DNA from: Gammaproteobacteria bacterium
Lineage (GTDB): Bacteria > Pseudomonadota > Gammaproteobacteria > Pseudomonadales > Cellvibrionaceae
Length of the DNA stretch: 43,175 nt
Assembly (NCBI GenBank): GCA_022600975.1
Contig: JAHZJJ010000152.1
Coordinates: 1-43,175, forward strand
Reading direction: 5' to 3'
Part shown: piece by piece, positions 27,855-37,032 of the stretch
How positions within the stretch are numbered: the stretch's first letter is position 1
How the letters are laid out: each line of letters opens with the position of its first letter
The notes under the pieces: generated by a model
The model's input: the letters and a program-made list of their open reading frames with translations, nothing else
What the model was told of the DNA's origin: nothing
The model's database searches: none
Program-made: the position numbers and the translations under genes

Positions 27855-27890
27855 ATGGAGGTAGGGGTAAAACGATATTACAACTACTGA
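27855..27890 (+). CDS. Possible 11-codon leader peptide upstream of mreC
   Basis: ATG at 27855 opens a frame reading MEVGVKRYYNY that stops at TGA 27888-27890. AAGAGAG lies about eight bases before the ATG. The frame is the same as that of mreC, and its stop is five bases before the hairpin that contains the mreC start. It may be chance, but its position suits a leader whose translation affects that hairpin. Confidence 0.3.
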   Translation: MEVGVKRYYNY

Positions 27891-27894
27891 CCTG

Positions 27895-27916
27895 TTAATG
27901 GGGGTCTGCCCATTAA
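27895..27916 (+). promoter_or_regulatory. Perfect hairpin enclosing the mreC ribosome site and start
   Basis: TTAATGGG (27895-27902) pairs exactly with CCCATTAA (27909-27916) around loop GGTCTG. The GGGGGT that serves as Shine-Dalgarno (27900-27905) and the proposed ATT start codon (27912-27914) both fall within the structure. In RNA this would hide the mreC initiation site. There is no T-run, so it is not an intrinsic terminator. Confidence 0.6.
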
Positions 27917-28739
27917 ACCATTATTTAACCGTGGCCCGTCGCCAGAAACCCGCATTATTGTGTTGGGTCTCATGGCCACGGCGCTTATTTTGATCAACCT
28001 GTACACAGATTGGTTGCAGCCGTTGCGCGAGCGTGCCCTCAGCTTGGCGGCACCTTTTTATCTGATTACCGATGTGCCAGCGCGCATTGGCGATTGGGTA
28101 GGGGCACAATGGCGCTCGCGGCAATCATTGGTGGAGGAAAATAGCCGCCTGCATCGCCAAGTGTTACTACTGAAGCAACAGAGCCAGTTGCTGGCGGCGG
28201 TCAAAGCGGAAAATACCCGGCTCAAGGAATTGATGAATTCTGCAGAGACGCTTGAGCAGCAAGTACTGGTAGCGCAAGTGATAGGGGTGTCGCCCAACCC
28301 TATGGAACATGTGTTAATTATTGACAAGGGGCGCAATCAGGGCATGTACATAGGTGCCGCTATTATTGACGCCAACGGTTTATTGGGACAGGTGATTGAA
28401 GTGGGAGATTCCACCAGCCGCATGTTGCTAATTACCGACAGTAGCCACGCTTTGCCAGTGGAAGTATTGCGCAATAATTTGCGTGCCGTGGCGGAGGGCA
28501 CCGGCGATTTGTATCGGTTGAAGTTGCGCCATTTGTCGAATACCAGCGATATTCGACAGGGAGACCTGCTGCTCAGTTCAGGGTTGGGCGGGCGTTTTCC
28601 CGCGGGCTACCCGGTGGGCGAGGTTATTGCAATTAGACGCGATCCGGGGCGCGCTTTTGCCGAAGTGGTGCTGCAGCCACGGGGACAGATGAATCGCAGC
28701 CGGTTTGTGCTGGCGCTATTGAGAGCCGAAGGCGAGTGA
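27912..28739 (+). CDS. mreC: Rod shape-determining protein MreC, with a non-canonical start codon
   Basis: MreC is an inner-membrane protein whose periplasmic domain scaffolds the elongasome (PBP2, RodA, MreD). The protein has one N-terminal membrane segment (IIVLGLMATALILINLY), a coiled coil (about residues 65-105, with SRLHRQVLLLKQQ and LKELMNSAETLEQQ) and the two beta-barrel core with NPMEHVLIIDKGRNQGMYIGAAII, LRAVAEGTGD and LLLSSGLGGRFPAGYPVGEV. The conserved N-terminus IKPLFNRGPSPETR is encoded upstream of the first ordinary start codon (GTG 27960), and between the in-frame stop at 27888 and that GTG there is no ATG, GTG or TTG. ATT at 27912, six bases after GGGGGT, is the best start; CTG 27906 is the alternative. 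mreD overlaps its end by four bases. Confidence 0.88.
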   Translation: MKPLFNRGPSPETRIIVLGLMATALILINLYTDWLQPLRERALSLAAPFYLITDVPARIGDWVGAQWRSRQSLVEENSRLHRQVLLLKQQSQLLAAVKAENTRLKELMNSAETLEQQVLVAQVIGVSPNPMEHVLIIDKGRNQGMYIGAAIIDANGLLGQVIEVGDSTSRMLLITDSSHALPVEVLRNNLRAVAEGTGDLYRLKLRHLSNTSDIRQGDLLLSSGLGGRFPAGYPVGEVIAIRRDPGRAFAEVVLQPRGQMNRSRFVLALLRAEGE

Positions 28740-29215
28740 TAATAAAGGTCGGGGATGGTTGGCTTGTCACAATGAGCCTGTTATTGGCGCTCTTGCTGGT
28801 AGTGACCCCTTTGCCGCCATTTTGGCTATTTTTTCGCCCGGAATTTTGCGCGCTGCTGGTGATTTTCTGGGTGACACGTAAACCACAAACTCTCGGCGTG
28901 GGATTTGCCTGCCTAGTGGGCTTGGGTGAAGACCTAGTCACCGGCTCGACTCTAGGCACGCATGCGTTGTCACTGTCGGTAGTGGCTTATTTCAGCTTGT
29001 TAACCTACCAACGCATTCGGGTATTTAGTTTACTGCAGCAAGTGTTGTGGGTTTTTATTCTTGTTGGTATTAGCCAATTGTTGAGCAACTGGGTCAACAG
29101 TTTGGTGGCTAAGCCAATAGCCGATTTGCGATTTTTATTACCGGCATTGACCAGTGCTTTATTGTGGCCTTGGCTCAGCATTTGGCTGCAACGCGATGTT
29201 GAAGGCTCGACATAA
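28736..29215 (+). CDS. mreD: Rod shape-determining protein MreD
   Basis: Integral membrane partner of MreC in the elongasome. The 159-residue protein is almost wholly hydrophobic, with about five membrane segments and family features: PLPPFWLFFRPEFCALLVIFW near the start, and GEDLVTGSTLGTHALSLSVVAYF, where the Gly-Thr-x-Gly-x-His-Ala pattern is typical. It starts at GTG 28736, overlapping the mreC stop (GTGA), with AAGG upstream, so translation is coupled to mreC. Confidence 0.94.
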   Translation: MIIKVGDGWLVTMSLLLALLLVVTPLPPFWLFFRPEFCALLVIFWVTRKPQTLGVGFACLVGLGEDLVTGSTLGTHALSLSVVAYFSLLTYQRIRVFSLLQQVLWVFILVGISQLLSNWVNSLVAKPIADLRFLLPALTSALLWPWLSIWLQRDVEGST

Positions 29216-29299
29216 AGCCATGGTAACTGTCAAACTAGACGGCCTTATTGCGCTTAAAAGCTTTATACTGCTTCGTTTTTGCCATGGTAATTAGTAGCC

Positions 29300-29908
29300 G
29301 TGTCTGAACTTCCTGCTTTGCATAGTTTGATTCTTGCCTCTACTTCACCGCGTCGCGCGCAGTTGCTGAGGCAAATTGGCGTATCGTTTACACCGATAAC
29401 TGCTCCTGTTGAAGAAATCCGCTGGGTCAATGAGCAAGCACAGCAGTATGTGCAGCGCTTGGCGCGAGAAAAAGCTGTGGCAGCTTGCGAATTGATTGGA
29501 GGCAGTGCCGAACAATGGTTTCTGGGAGCGGATACCCTGATATCCTGCGGCCAGGAAGTGCTGGAAAAACCCCGTGATCAGGATGATTTTACTGCAATGA
29601 TGCAGCGTCTCTCCGGCCGTGCCCATCTCGTGCTCACTGCCATACATTTGTATGGAAAAAATAGATCTTTCACCGAACTTGTGCAGACTCAAGTACAGTT
29701 TCGCTCCTTGAGTGCGCGCTTAATTGATGCTTATTGGCAAACTGGTGAACCTATCGATAAAGCCGGTGGTTATGCCATACAGGGTATGGGAGCACTGTTG
29801 ATCAAATCCATTAATGGTAGCTACAGTAACGTGGTTGGATTGCCATTGGAGGCGTTGGCACCGATACTGCTGAAGGCAAATATTCCTTATTGGCAGTCTG
29901 AGAAATAG
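29300..29908 (+). CDS. maf: Maf-family nucleoside triphosphate pyrophosphatase (YhdE type)
   Basis: Maf proteins hydrolyse non-canonical or excess nucleoside triphosphates to monophosphates; YhdE-type enzymes act on dTTP, UTP and modified pyrimidines. The 202-residue protein shows LILASTSPRRAQLL (phosphate-binding SxSPRR), the catalytic Asp in FLGADTLISC, KPRDQDDFTAMMQRLSGRAH and the C-terminal GYAIQGMGALLIKSINGSYSNVVGLPL. Position between mreD and rng is that of E. coli yhdE, which supports this subtype. Start is GTG 29300; no strong ribosome site is visible, and the 84-base gap after mreD may hold a promoter (TATACT near 29264). Confidence 0.92.
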   Translation: MSELPALHSLILASTSPRRAQLLRQIGVSFTPITAPVEEIRWVNEQAQQYVQRLAREKAVAACELIGGSAEQWFLGADTLISCGQEVLEKPRDQDDFTAMMQRLSGRAHLVLTAIHLYGKNRSFTELVQTQVQFRSLSARLIDAYWQTGEPIDKAGGYAIQGMGALLIKSINGSYSNVVGLPLEALAPILLKANIPYWQSEK

Positions 29909-29922
29909 CGAGTGGCGGGAGC

Positions 29923-31410
29923 ATGAGTGAAGAATTATTAATTAATATCGCGCCAATGGAAACTCGGGTTGCACTGGTAGAAAACGGTGTGTTGCAAGAG
30001 GTCTACTTGGAGCGCAGCGCACGTCGCGGTATCGTCGGCAATATTTATAAAGGCAAGGTTGTGCGTGTGATGCCGGGGATGCAAGCGGCATTTATTGATA
30101 TTGGCCTCGAACGTGCGGGTTTTATTCAAGCTTCAGATATCGCGCCATTAGATGAAAATGGTATGGAGTTGCGAGAGGCTGAGGTGACGGATATACGCAC
30201 CCTGGTGCGCGAAGGTCAGGCGTTGGTAGTGCAGGTAGTCAAAGATCCTATCAGTAGTAAAGGCGCGCGTCTAACGACCCATTTATCAGTTTCTGCTCGC
30301 TATTTGGTGTATATGCCTCAGGCGCCGCATATTGGTATATCTAACCGTATCGAGGATGAGTGTGAACGCGAGCGTTTGCGAGAGCTGATTGATAAGGTTT
30401 TGGAAACTCTGGCTGAAGAGGGGCAGTCCAATGAGGGTGGGTTTATTTTACGCACTGCGGCTGAAGGGGTGCAAAGGGAGGAACTGCTGCGAGATATGCT
30501 GTTTTTGTACAAGCTCTGGGGAGAACTAGAGCAGCGTATTAAAGTAGCCACAGAGCCTACCAAAATTCATGAAGACCTACCGCTATTTATGCGTGTACTA
30601 CGTGATCTGGTGCAGCCACATACGGAAAAAATTCGTATCGATTCTGATGATGCCCACCTTCGTGCGGCGCGATTTGCGGGTAAGTATGCGCCGGAAATTG
30701 CCGAACGCATAGAGTATTATTACAAAGAGCGGCCACTGTTTGATTTATATGGTGTGGAAGATGAGATTCGCAGGGCATTGGAACACAAGGTGGCACTAAA
30801 GTCGGGTGGTTACCTGCTTATCGAGCAAACTGAAGCGATGAGCACTATTGATGTGAATACCGGTGCTTTTGTCGGTCATCGCAATTTAGAGGAAACTATT
30901 TTTAAGACCAATCTGGAAGCGGCCATTGCAATTGCTCGTCAGCTGAGGCTGCGTAATCTTGGTGGCATTATTATTATTGACTTTATCGATATGCAGGACC
31001 CGGAACATCAGCGACAAGTATTGCGAACCTTGGGAAAAAAACTCGAACATGATTACGCCAAAACCAGTATTACCGGTGTTTCGGAATTGGGTTTGGTTGA
31101 AATGACTCGAAAACGTACACGGGAGTCTCTGGGCCGACTGTTGTGCGAACCCTGCCCGGTTTGTCTCGGTCGCGGGACTTTAAAAACTGCAGAGACTGTT
31201 TGTTATGAAATTTTTCGAGAAATTCTCCGCGAGGCACGTGCCTATGACAGTGACAAAATTATGGTGCTTGCAGCGCAATTAGTTATTGATTTATTGCTTG
31301 ACGAAGAGTCTGCCACTGTGGCCGACCTAGAAGAGTTTATCGGTCGTCCAATTCAATTTCAGGTGGAACCCATCTATAGCCAGGAGCAATACGACATTGT
31401 ATTGGTATAA
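29923..31410 (+). CDS. rng: Ribonuclease G
   Basis: Endoribonuclease of the RNase E/G family, which matures the 5' end of 16S rRNA and degrades some mRNAs. The 495-residue protein has the S1 domain inserted early (about 36-125: GNIYKGKVVRVMPGMQAAFIDIG), the RNase H-like and DNase I-like catalytic subdomains with the metal-binding Asp residues D310 (STIDVNTG) and D353 (IIIDFIDM), and the zinc-link CPVC (C411, C414) that joins dimers. It lacks the long C-terminal scaffold of RNase E, and its length fits RNase G (489 in E. coli). GGGAG precedes the ATG; maf ends 14 bases upstream. Confidence 0.97.
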   Translation: MSEELLINIAPMETRVALVENGVLQEVYLERSARRGIVGNIYKGKVVRVMPGMQAAFIDIGLERAGFIQASDIAPLDENGMELREAEVTDIRTLVREGQALVVQVVKDPISSKGARLTTHLSVSARYLVYMPQAPHIGISNRIEDECERERLRELIDKVLETLAEEGQSNEGGFILRTAAEGVQREELLRDMLFLYKLWGELEQRIKVATEPTKIHEDLPLFMRVLRDLVQPHTEKIRIDSDDAHLRAARFAGKYAPEIAERIEYYYKERPLFDLYGVEDEIRRALEHKVALKSGGYLLIEQTEAMSTIDVNTGAFVGHRNLEETIFKTNLEAAIAIARQLRLRNLGGIIIIDFIDMQDPEHQRQVLRTLGKKLEHDYAKTSITGVSELGLVEMTRKRTRESLGRLLCEPCPVCLGRGTLKTAETVCYEIFREILREARAYDSDKIMVLAAQLVIDLLLDEESATVADLEEFIGRPIQFQVEPIYSQEQYDIVLV

Positions 31411-31479
31411 CTTATTTTTTATTGCTCATTTGGGTGTATACAGTGCAACTGCAATTTGTGGTCTGGATGGAGGTATGCA

Positions 31480-34400
31480 TTGATACGTTGGATGGTGCAA
31501 AAGTTTTGGCTGTTGGTAGCGGCTTTTATTGTGAGCCTGGCACTTTTGGTACAGGCTGGACGTATCCTTTCGCCTCAAATTAGTGATTATAAACCACAAA
31601 TTAGCAGTTGGCTGTCGAAGCAGTTGGGCGTTCCAGTGCAAATGCAGCATATTTCACTGCATTGGCAGGCGCTGGAAACAACTTTGCAAATTGATGGCCT
31701 TAAGCTTGGCAAAAATGGAGAAGTGAGTTTGGGCCGAGGGCTATTTCATCTCGATTTATTGGCGAGCTTGTGGCATCGGGAGTTGGTGTGGAAAAATCTT
31801 GAAATTGATAATTTCAACGCAGAGCTGGTTAGAACTTCCAAAGCCCAGTGGCATATAAAAGGTTTCGCTCATGGCTCCGTTGATTCTGACAGTACGGTAG
31901 CCTCGGAAAGCGGTTTGCATTTAAGTGATCCAGCACGTATTTTTCAACTGAGCCCCAAGATTCAGGTGCATAATGCGAACATTGGTTTACAGCTTAATGG
32001 AGATCAAAAAGCTGGGCTTAATTTGCAGCAAATTTTGCTGGAAAACAGCAATGGATTTCATCGCCTGACTGCGCGAGCGGCTGTCAGTGAGCGTGCAATG
32101 TCCCCAGACTTTAAAGAAGAAGAAACTTTATCTTTGGTGTTAGAGGGTCATGGTAAACCCCGCAAGCCCGAAACATTTCGTTTGCGCGGTTATCTGCAGT
32201 TTAATGAGTTGTTAATCAGTGAGGATCTGGTTGCACTGATCAATGAGCTCTCACCATTGCCAGAGAAATATTTTTGGGCCAATAGTAAGCGGGCAAATGG
32301 CCGCCTGTGGCTGGAGAATAGCCCGCAGCGGGGTTACCAATTGCACGGACAGTTAACCTTGGCCCAGGCAGCAAATGGAAAGAATTACAAACAAGCGGGT
32401 GTATTGAGTGGACCACTAAATTTGGTTCAAACCCAAGCGAATAAAAGTTCAGTGGATACTTCAAAGCCTTTAGTAGCTACTGCTGATGCTTCGGTGATGG
32501 CTGAGCTAGAACAGCTTTCGGTAAATATTTTGGGGCGCTGGCAGCCGGATGGAAACTGGCAGCTGATACTTGAAGATACTAAATTGCAGTGGGGTAAATT
32601 AAAAATCACCCCATTTGATCTGCAGCTGACAGGTAAACTTAAGGATGAAATAAGCTTGGCGCTCGGTCAAATCGATCTTGCCGCCTGGCAGCATGTATTA
32701 AACCAACTGCAAGTGCTTCCGCCAAAGGCGGCCGAATGGCTTAAGGCTCTGGAGCCCAGTGGTAGCTTACAAAATATTCACTTTACTTATGGTGTTAATG
32801 GGGTAGTACGCCTTAGGGCTAATTTGCGAGCTGTTGCTGCCAAAGCATTCAGCCAGGCACCAATGGTCAGTGGAGTAAATGGTTATCTACAGCTCAATCG
32901 CAATAGCGGTTGGGTACAATTGAATAGCAATACTGGCTTTGTTGCCCACTTCCCCAAATTATATGTTAAACCTTTTGAGTTTAAACAAGCTAAGGGCACC
33001 GTAGCTTGGGAGATAGACAGCGCAAATAATTCGGTGGCCGTGTTTTCAGGGCCATTGCAGCTTAATGGAGTGCTTGGTCAAGTGGGTGGTCAGTTTTTGC
33101 TGCAGTTACCCCGTGTGGCCCAGAGTAAACCCTCCGAGTTTACTCTGGCACTGGGGTTAAAGGACGCGGCCGTTACCACACAGAGTGTGCTTATTCCCAA
33201 TGTGGTCAGTGGAAATTTGCGCGCTTGGTTGAGTCAGAGTTTGGGACAAAAAAATACTGGCCGTATCGATACGGCTGGCTTTATTTATCGTGGATATAGC
33301 TATAGCAGTAAGGTGCATAATAAAAAGAATGCGGCACTGTTGCGTTTGGGTGAGCAGGCACAAAGGTTCACGGTACAAACGCGGGCAAAAATCAGCAGTG
33401 CTGAACTAGACTATGCGCCCGGCTGGCCGCAAGCGCGGGATATAGCTGGGCAACTTTATATCAATGATTCCCAGGTTACCGTTAATGCTCGCAAGGCCAA
33501 ACTCTGGTCGGTAGATGCCAAACAAGTTGCGGTGACGGTGAGCCCACAAGGTGAGGGTTTAAAGTTAGATGTGCATGCCAAGCTCAGAGGGCCCGCAGCA
33601 GATGGATTGAAACTGCTGCGGCAATCGCCGTTGCGGGAGCAGTTGGGCAGTGCGTTTGATAATTGGGAGCTAGATGGAAAAATGCGCGGTGAATTAACTT
33701 TGACCCAGCCTCTTGGCGGCGCTAAGTTGTCAGCGCGACAAAATGTCGACTTGCAATTGAGCGATGCCCGTTTAGGGTTGAAAAAGCTTCAGTTAGAAGT
33801 TGATAAGCTTTCGGGGTTGCTGCATTACGATAGTCAGTCGGGTCTCGAGGGAAGTGCGTTCAAAGGCAGTTTATGGGGTTTTCCACTCAACGCAAAGCTG
33901 CAGCACACAGGCAAAGGTTCGCAGCGGGATACAGAGGTCATTATTGAAGGACAGAGTTCGGCTGCAGCACTGCAATTGTGGAGTAGAGTTCCTGAATTAA
34001 ACTGGTTGGATGGTGAGTTTAATTACATCACTCGAATTACCATTCCGGCTAGAGCCAAACATAAACCCTATATGGCGATGCTGGAGACTGAGACAGATCT
34101 GCATAATGTCGCAGTCAATTTGCCCGCACCATTGGGTAAAACTCCCGAGCAAAAAACTCGCTTTGTTCTTCAGGTGCCTATTACTGACGAAAGTAATCTT
34201 TACCATATACGCTATGGCGTGCATTTACAGGGGCAAATTTTGCAACGTAATGGCAAGCTACAGCGGGTGGGGATTGGACTCAATACGGCGCCTAAATTGC
34301 CACAAAAAAATGGTGTTGCTATTGTTGGAACATTGCCGCAAATAGATATTACGCAGTGGCGCAATGCTCTGACAATTTATACCGCAGAAAGTACAAATCA

Positions 34401-35649
34401 AGCGAGAGCAGATCAGCCTGAGGTGGATCGACATCTGTCGTCACAGATGGCCTTGCCGATATCGTTGAATATTCGCACTAACCAATTACTGCTCGGTGCT
34501 ACAACCATTGACAATTTTCATCTGCGTGGAACTGGTTCCGGTGCAGATTGGCAGCTGCGGTTTGACAGTGAAACCGTTGCGGGCGAATTGCGTGGGGTAT
34601 TTAATACTACAAGGCCACTAAAACTCAATCTGACCTATTTGAAACTACCGGCTTTACCTGAGGTTAGTAAAAAAAACAATGATGCTACGCCGAGAAGTGA
34701 TCAAGCTTTAAAGCTTGATGCTTGGCGAGGTTTCGATTTTACACGCTTACCCCTGTCGGATTTAAGTATCAAAAGTTTGCAGTTTGGTGATGAGGATTTT
34801 GGTTCCTGGTCTTTTCTTCTGCAGCCTTCGGCAAAGCAATTGTTAGTAAATGATATCAATGGCACATTTCGTGGTATTACCATTGAGGGAACCGATGAAA
34901 ATAAAAAGGGCGCCCAATTGGTATGGTTTCGCGACGTAACGGGTGCAGAAACTTCGCATTTTAGCGGTCGATTGCAGGGAGGAAATCTTGGGCAGGTATT
35001 GCAAGCTTGGGGTGAAGCGCCGATACTGGAGAGCAAATCTGCAACTTTTAATACTGCATTCCACTGGCAAGGGTCGCCGTCTCAGGCGCGTATTAATACA
35101 CTCTCCGGCAGTATTGATATCGATATAAAAAAAGGTCGTTTTTTACGGGCGAAAGATGACGCGGGTACGGCATTATTGAGAATATTGTCGATCTTTAATT
35201 TTGATACTTGGGCGCGGCGTTTGCGCTTGGATTTTTCTGATTTAGTGCAAAGCGGGCTCACTTTTGATCGGGTGCGAGGTGAAATACTGTTTGATGGCGA
35301 CGGTAAGCTATCCATTGTCGACCCTAACCCCATCCGTGTAGATAGTCCGAGTAGTAAGCTACAGATGGTGGGGCAAGTTGATTTAAAGCGTGAAGACTCA
35401 AACCTCACTCTGATTGTTACCTTGCCTGTCGGTAACAATTTAGCGTTGGTGGCAGGGCTCGCCGGAGGTTTGCCCGCGGCGGCGGGAGTGTATTTAATTA
35501 GTAAGGTTTTTAAGAAGCAGGTCGACAAAGTGGCCAGCGTCAGTTACCGGGTGAGCGGAGATTTGTCAGATCCACAGGTGCGTTTTGAAAGTTTTTTTGA
35601 TGATAGTACCAATAATCAAAAGCCGCGAATACCCGAGAAAACGGACTAG
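31480..35649 (+). CDS. yhdP: YhdP-family AsmA-like envelope protein
   Basis: YhdP is one of the AsmA-like proteins (with TamB and YdbH) that bridge the periplasm and move phospholipid to the outer membrane. The protein (about 1389 residues) has one N-terminal membrane segment (FWLLVAAFIVSLALLVQAG), a long beta-rich body of repeated strand patterns, including SSWLSKQLGVPVQMQHISLHW and LRAWLSQSLG, and a C-terminal DUF3971/AsmA-2-like region with LRILSIFNFDTWARRLRLDFSDL and GRFLRAKDD. It ends in a polar tail. The TTG at 31480 is preceded by GGAGGT at five bases and is preferred over a TTG at 31456. It follows rng, as in E. coli and Pseudomonas. Confidence 0.93.
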   Translation: MIRWMVQKFWLLVAAFIVSLALLVQAGRILSPQISDYKPQISSWLSKQLGVPVQMQHISLHWQALETTLQIDGLKLGKNGEVSLGRGLFHLDLLASLWHRELVWKNLEIDNFNAELVRTSKAQWHIKGFAHGSVDSDSTVASESGLHLSDPARIFQLSPKIQVHNANIGLQLNGDQKAGLNLQQILLENSNGFHRLTARAAVSERAMSPDFKEEETLSLVLEGHGKPRKPETFRLRGYLQFNELLISEDLVALINELSPLPEKYFWANSKRANGRLWLENSPQRGYQLHGQLTLAQAANGKNYKQAGVLSGPLNLVQTQANKSSVDTSKPLVATADASVMAELEQLSVNILGRWQPDGNWQLILEDTKLQWGKLKITPFDLQLTGKLKDEISLALGQIDLAAWQHVLNQLQVLPPKAAEWLKALEPSGSLQNIHFTYGVNGVVRLRANLRAVAAKAFSQAPMVSGVNGYLQLNRNSGWVQLNSNTGFVAHFPKLYVKPFEFKQAKGTVAWEIDSANNSVAVFSGPLQLNGVLGQVGGQFLLQLPRVAQSKPSEFTLALGLKDAAVTTQSVLIPNVVSGNLRAWLSQSLGQKNTGRIDTAGFIYRGYSYSSKVHNKKNAALLRLGEQAQRFTVQTRAKISSAELDYAPGWPQARDIAGQLYINDSQVTVNARKAKLWSVDAKQVAVTVSPQGEGLKLDVHAKLRGPAADGLKLLRQSPLREQLGSAFDNWELDGKMRGELTLTQPLGGAKLSARQNVDLQLSDARLGLKKLQLEVDKLSGLLHYDSQSGLEGSAFKGSLWGFPLNAKLQHTGKGSQRDTEVIIEGQSSAAALQLWSRVPELNWLDGEFNYITRITIPARAKHKPYMAMLETETDLHNVAVNLPAPLGKTPEQKTRFVLQVPITDESNLYHIRYGVHLQGQILQRNGKLQRVGIGLNTAPKLPQKNGVAIVGTLPQIDITQWRNALTIYTAESTNQARADQPEVDRHLSSQMALPISLNIRTNQLLLGATTIDNFHLRGTGSGADWQLRFDSETVAGELRGVFNTTRPLKLNLTYLKLPALPEVSKKNNDATPRSDQALKLDAWRGFDFTRLPLSDLSIKSLQFGDEDFGSWSFLLQPSAKQLLVNDINGTFRGITIEGTDENKKGAQLVWFRDVTGAETSHFSGRLQGGNLGQVLQAWGEAPILESKSATFNTAFHWQGSPSQARINTLSGSIDIDIKKGRFLRAKDDAGTALLRILSIFNFDTWARRLRLDFSDLVQSGLTFDRVRGEILFDGDGKLSIVDPNPIRVDSPSSKLQMVGQVDLKREDSNLTLIVTLPVGNNLALVAGLAGGLPAAAGVYLISKVFKKQVDKVASVSYRVSGDLSDPQVRFESFFDDSTNNQKPRIPEKTD

Positions 35650-35801
35650 CTTGACAGCCATTTTACAATGGTCCCTTGAAATATTTGGAGCTGGTAATTT
35701 ACTTGGTTAGCATACCTTGATTTGAGCCCAGCGTCATTGTAGTTACCGCTGACACGGTGAGCATAAGCTTTTAAGTGAAAATTGATAGTGGGGAGACAAA
35801 A

Positions 35802-36194
35802 ATGTTCAGTCATATTATGCTTGGAGCAAATAATATCCAAGAATCGAAGGCTTTATATGATGCTATTTTGGGGGTTCTGGGCCATGGGCCGGGAACTGTA
35901 GATAAAAAAGGTCGTTGTTTTTATTTCACTGAAGAAGGCATTTTTGCCTTGAGCCTTCCTATTGATGGTGAGCCGGCTTGTTGTGGCAATGGCAGCACTA
36001 TTGGTTTTGCGGCAAAGAGCGCTGAAGCGGTTGATGGCTGGTTTAGGGCAGGGCTTGCAAGTGGTGGCACAAGCTGTGAAGGAGAGCCTAGTTGGCTTGA
36101 AGGAAGGCTTGGTAAAGTTTACCGTGCTTATCTGCGAGATCCTTCGGCTAACAAAATTTGTGCGCTGTACCGTACACCCGAACCTAAATTATAG
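35802..36194 (+). CDS. VOC-superfamily (glyoxalase-like) protein
   Basis: A 130-residue single-domain member of the vicinal oxygen chelate superfamily, whose members bind a metal and act as isomerases, dioxygenases or resistance proteins. The N-terminus MFSHIMLGANNIQESKALYDAIL has the early His and the helix that follows it; GKVYRAYLRDPSANKICALY at the end has the family's closing strand, where the second-half metal ligand would be expected. The reaction cannot be inferred. The ATG at 35802 follows GGGGAGAC; the longer frame from 35775 is not needed. It lies alone between yhdP and the convergent algR-like gene. Confidence 0.85.
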   Translation: MFSHIMLGANNIQESKALYDAILGVLGHGPGTVDKKGRCFYFTEEGIFALSLPIDGEPACCGNGSTIGFAAKSAEAVDGWFRAGLASGGTSCEGEPSWLEGRLGKVYRAYLRDPSANKICALYRTPEPKL

Positions 36195-36273
36195 TAATTA
36201 TTACCTTGTTACATAGATAATTGGCCGTTAGGTTTGGTATATTTTTCCCCCTGTTAATTGATAAGCGCTGAGC

Positions 36274-37032
36274 TTAAGTAAAACAAAGTTGCTCAATAAG
36301 GTTTTTAATTGTGGGTGCCAGTCTTCGGCTGACCAAAGGTTGTATGGTTACACCATTTAGTTGTATTCGGTGGCTACCATTTTTTTGTAATGCAACAATA
36401 AATTCTACTGCTACCAGTGCATTGCGATGCACGCGCACAAAACGTTGGCCAAATTCGGCTTCCAGCTCCACAAGCGATTCGCTAAGCATGGCCTCCCCGG
36501 CTGGGTGGTGGGCGATAACATATTTGTTATCAGCCACTAGACAGCGAATAGCGCTTACTTCCAATAATTGTATGCGCCGATGGTTAATTACTTTGATTTG
36601 ACTGCGCCCCGGTAGTGGTGCTGAAACATTGATGGGGTGGTTGAAAGATTGGTTGAGTTGCAGTTTGTTTAACTGCCGTGCTTGGTTGAGGGCGTCAGTG
36701 AGCTGTTGGCGAGTGATTGGTTTTAGCAGGTAACCCACTGCGGAGGTGGCGAATGCGGGCACTGCGAATTGATCGAGTGCGGTACAAAAAATTACCGCTG
36801 GTGGGTGGTCCAAATGAGAGAGTTGCTGTGCCAATTCGAGGCCGCTTTGACCAGGCATGTCAATATCCAATAATAGTAAGTCTGGATCCAGTAGTTGGAG
36901 TTGAACTAAAGCAGTTTGCGTGTCAAAGGCCTCCCCCAATAGCCGACAGCCCTCAATAGAGTGTAACTGCCTTGCCAGCCGCGCCCGCGCCAGGGGCTCA
37001 TCATCGACAATTAATATGCCCAGTGAGTTCAT
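36274..37032 (-). CDS. algR: LytTR-type response regulator (AlgR-like)
   Basis: Two-component response regulator. The 252-residue protein has a receiver domain (about 1-125: ILIVDDEPLARARL with D10/D11, the phospho-acceptor D56 in LLLLDIDMPG, and the Lys of YLLKPI) and a C-terminal LytTR DNA-binding domain (about 150-250, with VADNKYVIAHH, RFVRVHRNALVAVEFI and a terminal Ile/Leu-rich helix). In Pseudomonas AlgR controls alginate and type IV pili genes; the order algR-algZ-argH seen here is the Pseudomonas order. Its targets here are unknown. It overlaps the kinase gene by four bases (ATGA), so the pair is translationally coupled. Confidence 0.88.
   Translation of the reverse strand: MNSLGILIVDDEPLARARLARQLHSIEGCRLLGEAFDTQTALVQLQLLDPDLLLLDIDMPGQSGLELAQQLSHLDHPPAVIFCTALDQFAVPAFATSAVGYLLKPITRQQLTDALNQARQLNKLQLNQSFNHPINVSAPLPGRSQIKVINHRRIQLLEVSAIRCLVADNKYVIAHHPAGEAMLSESLVELEAEFGQRFVRVHRNALVAVEFIVALQKNGSHRIQLNGVTIQPLVSRRLAPTIKNLIEQLCFT

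Noticed and set aside
29217..29290. Direct repeat GCCATGGTAA (29218-29227 and 29281-29290) flanking the maf promoter region
   Set aside because: Only ten bases, with no terminal inverted repeat or insert of mobile character; probably chance.
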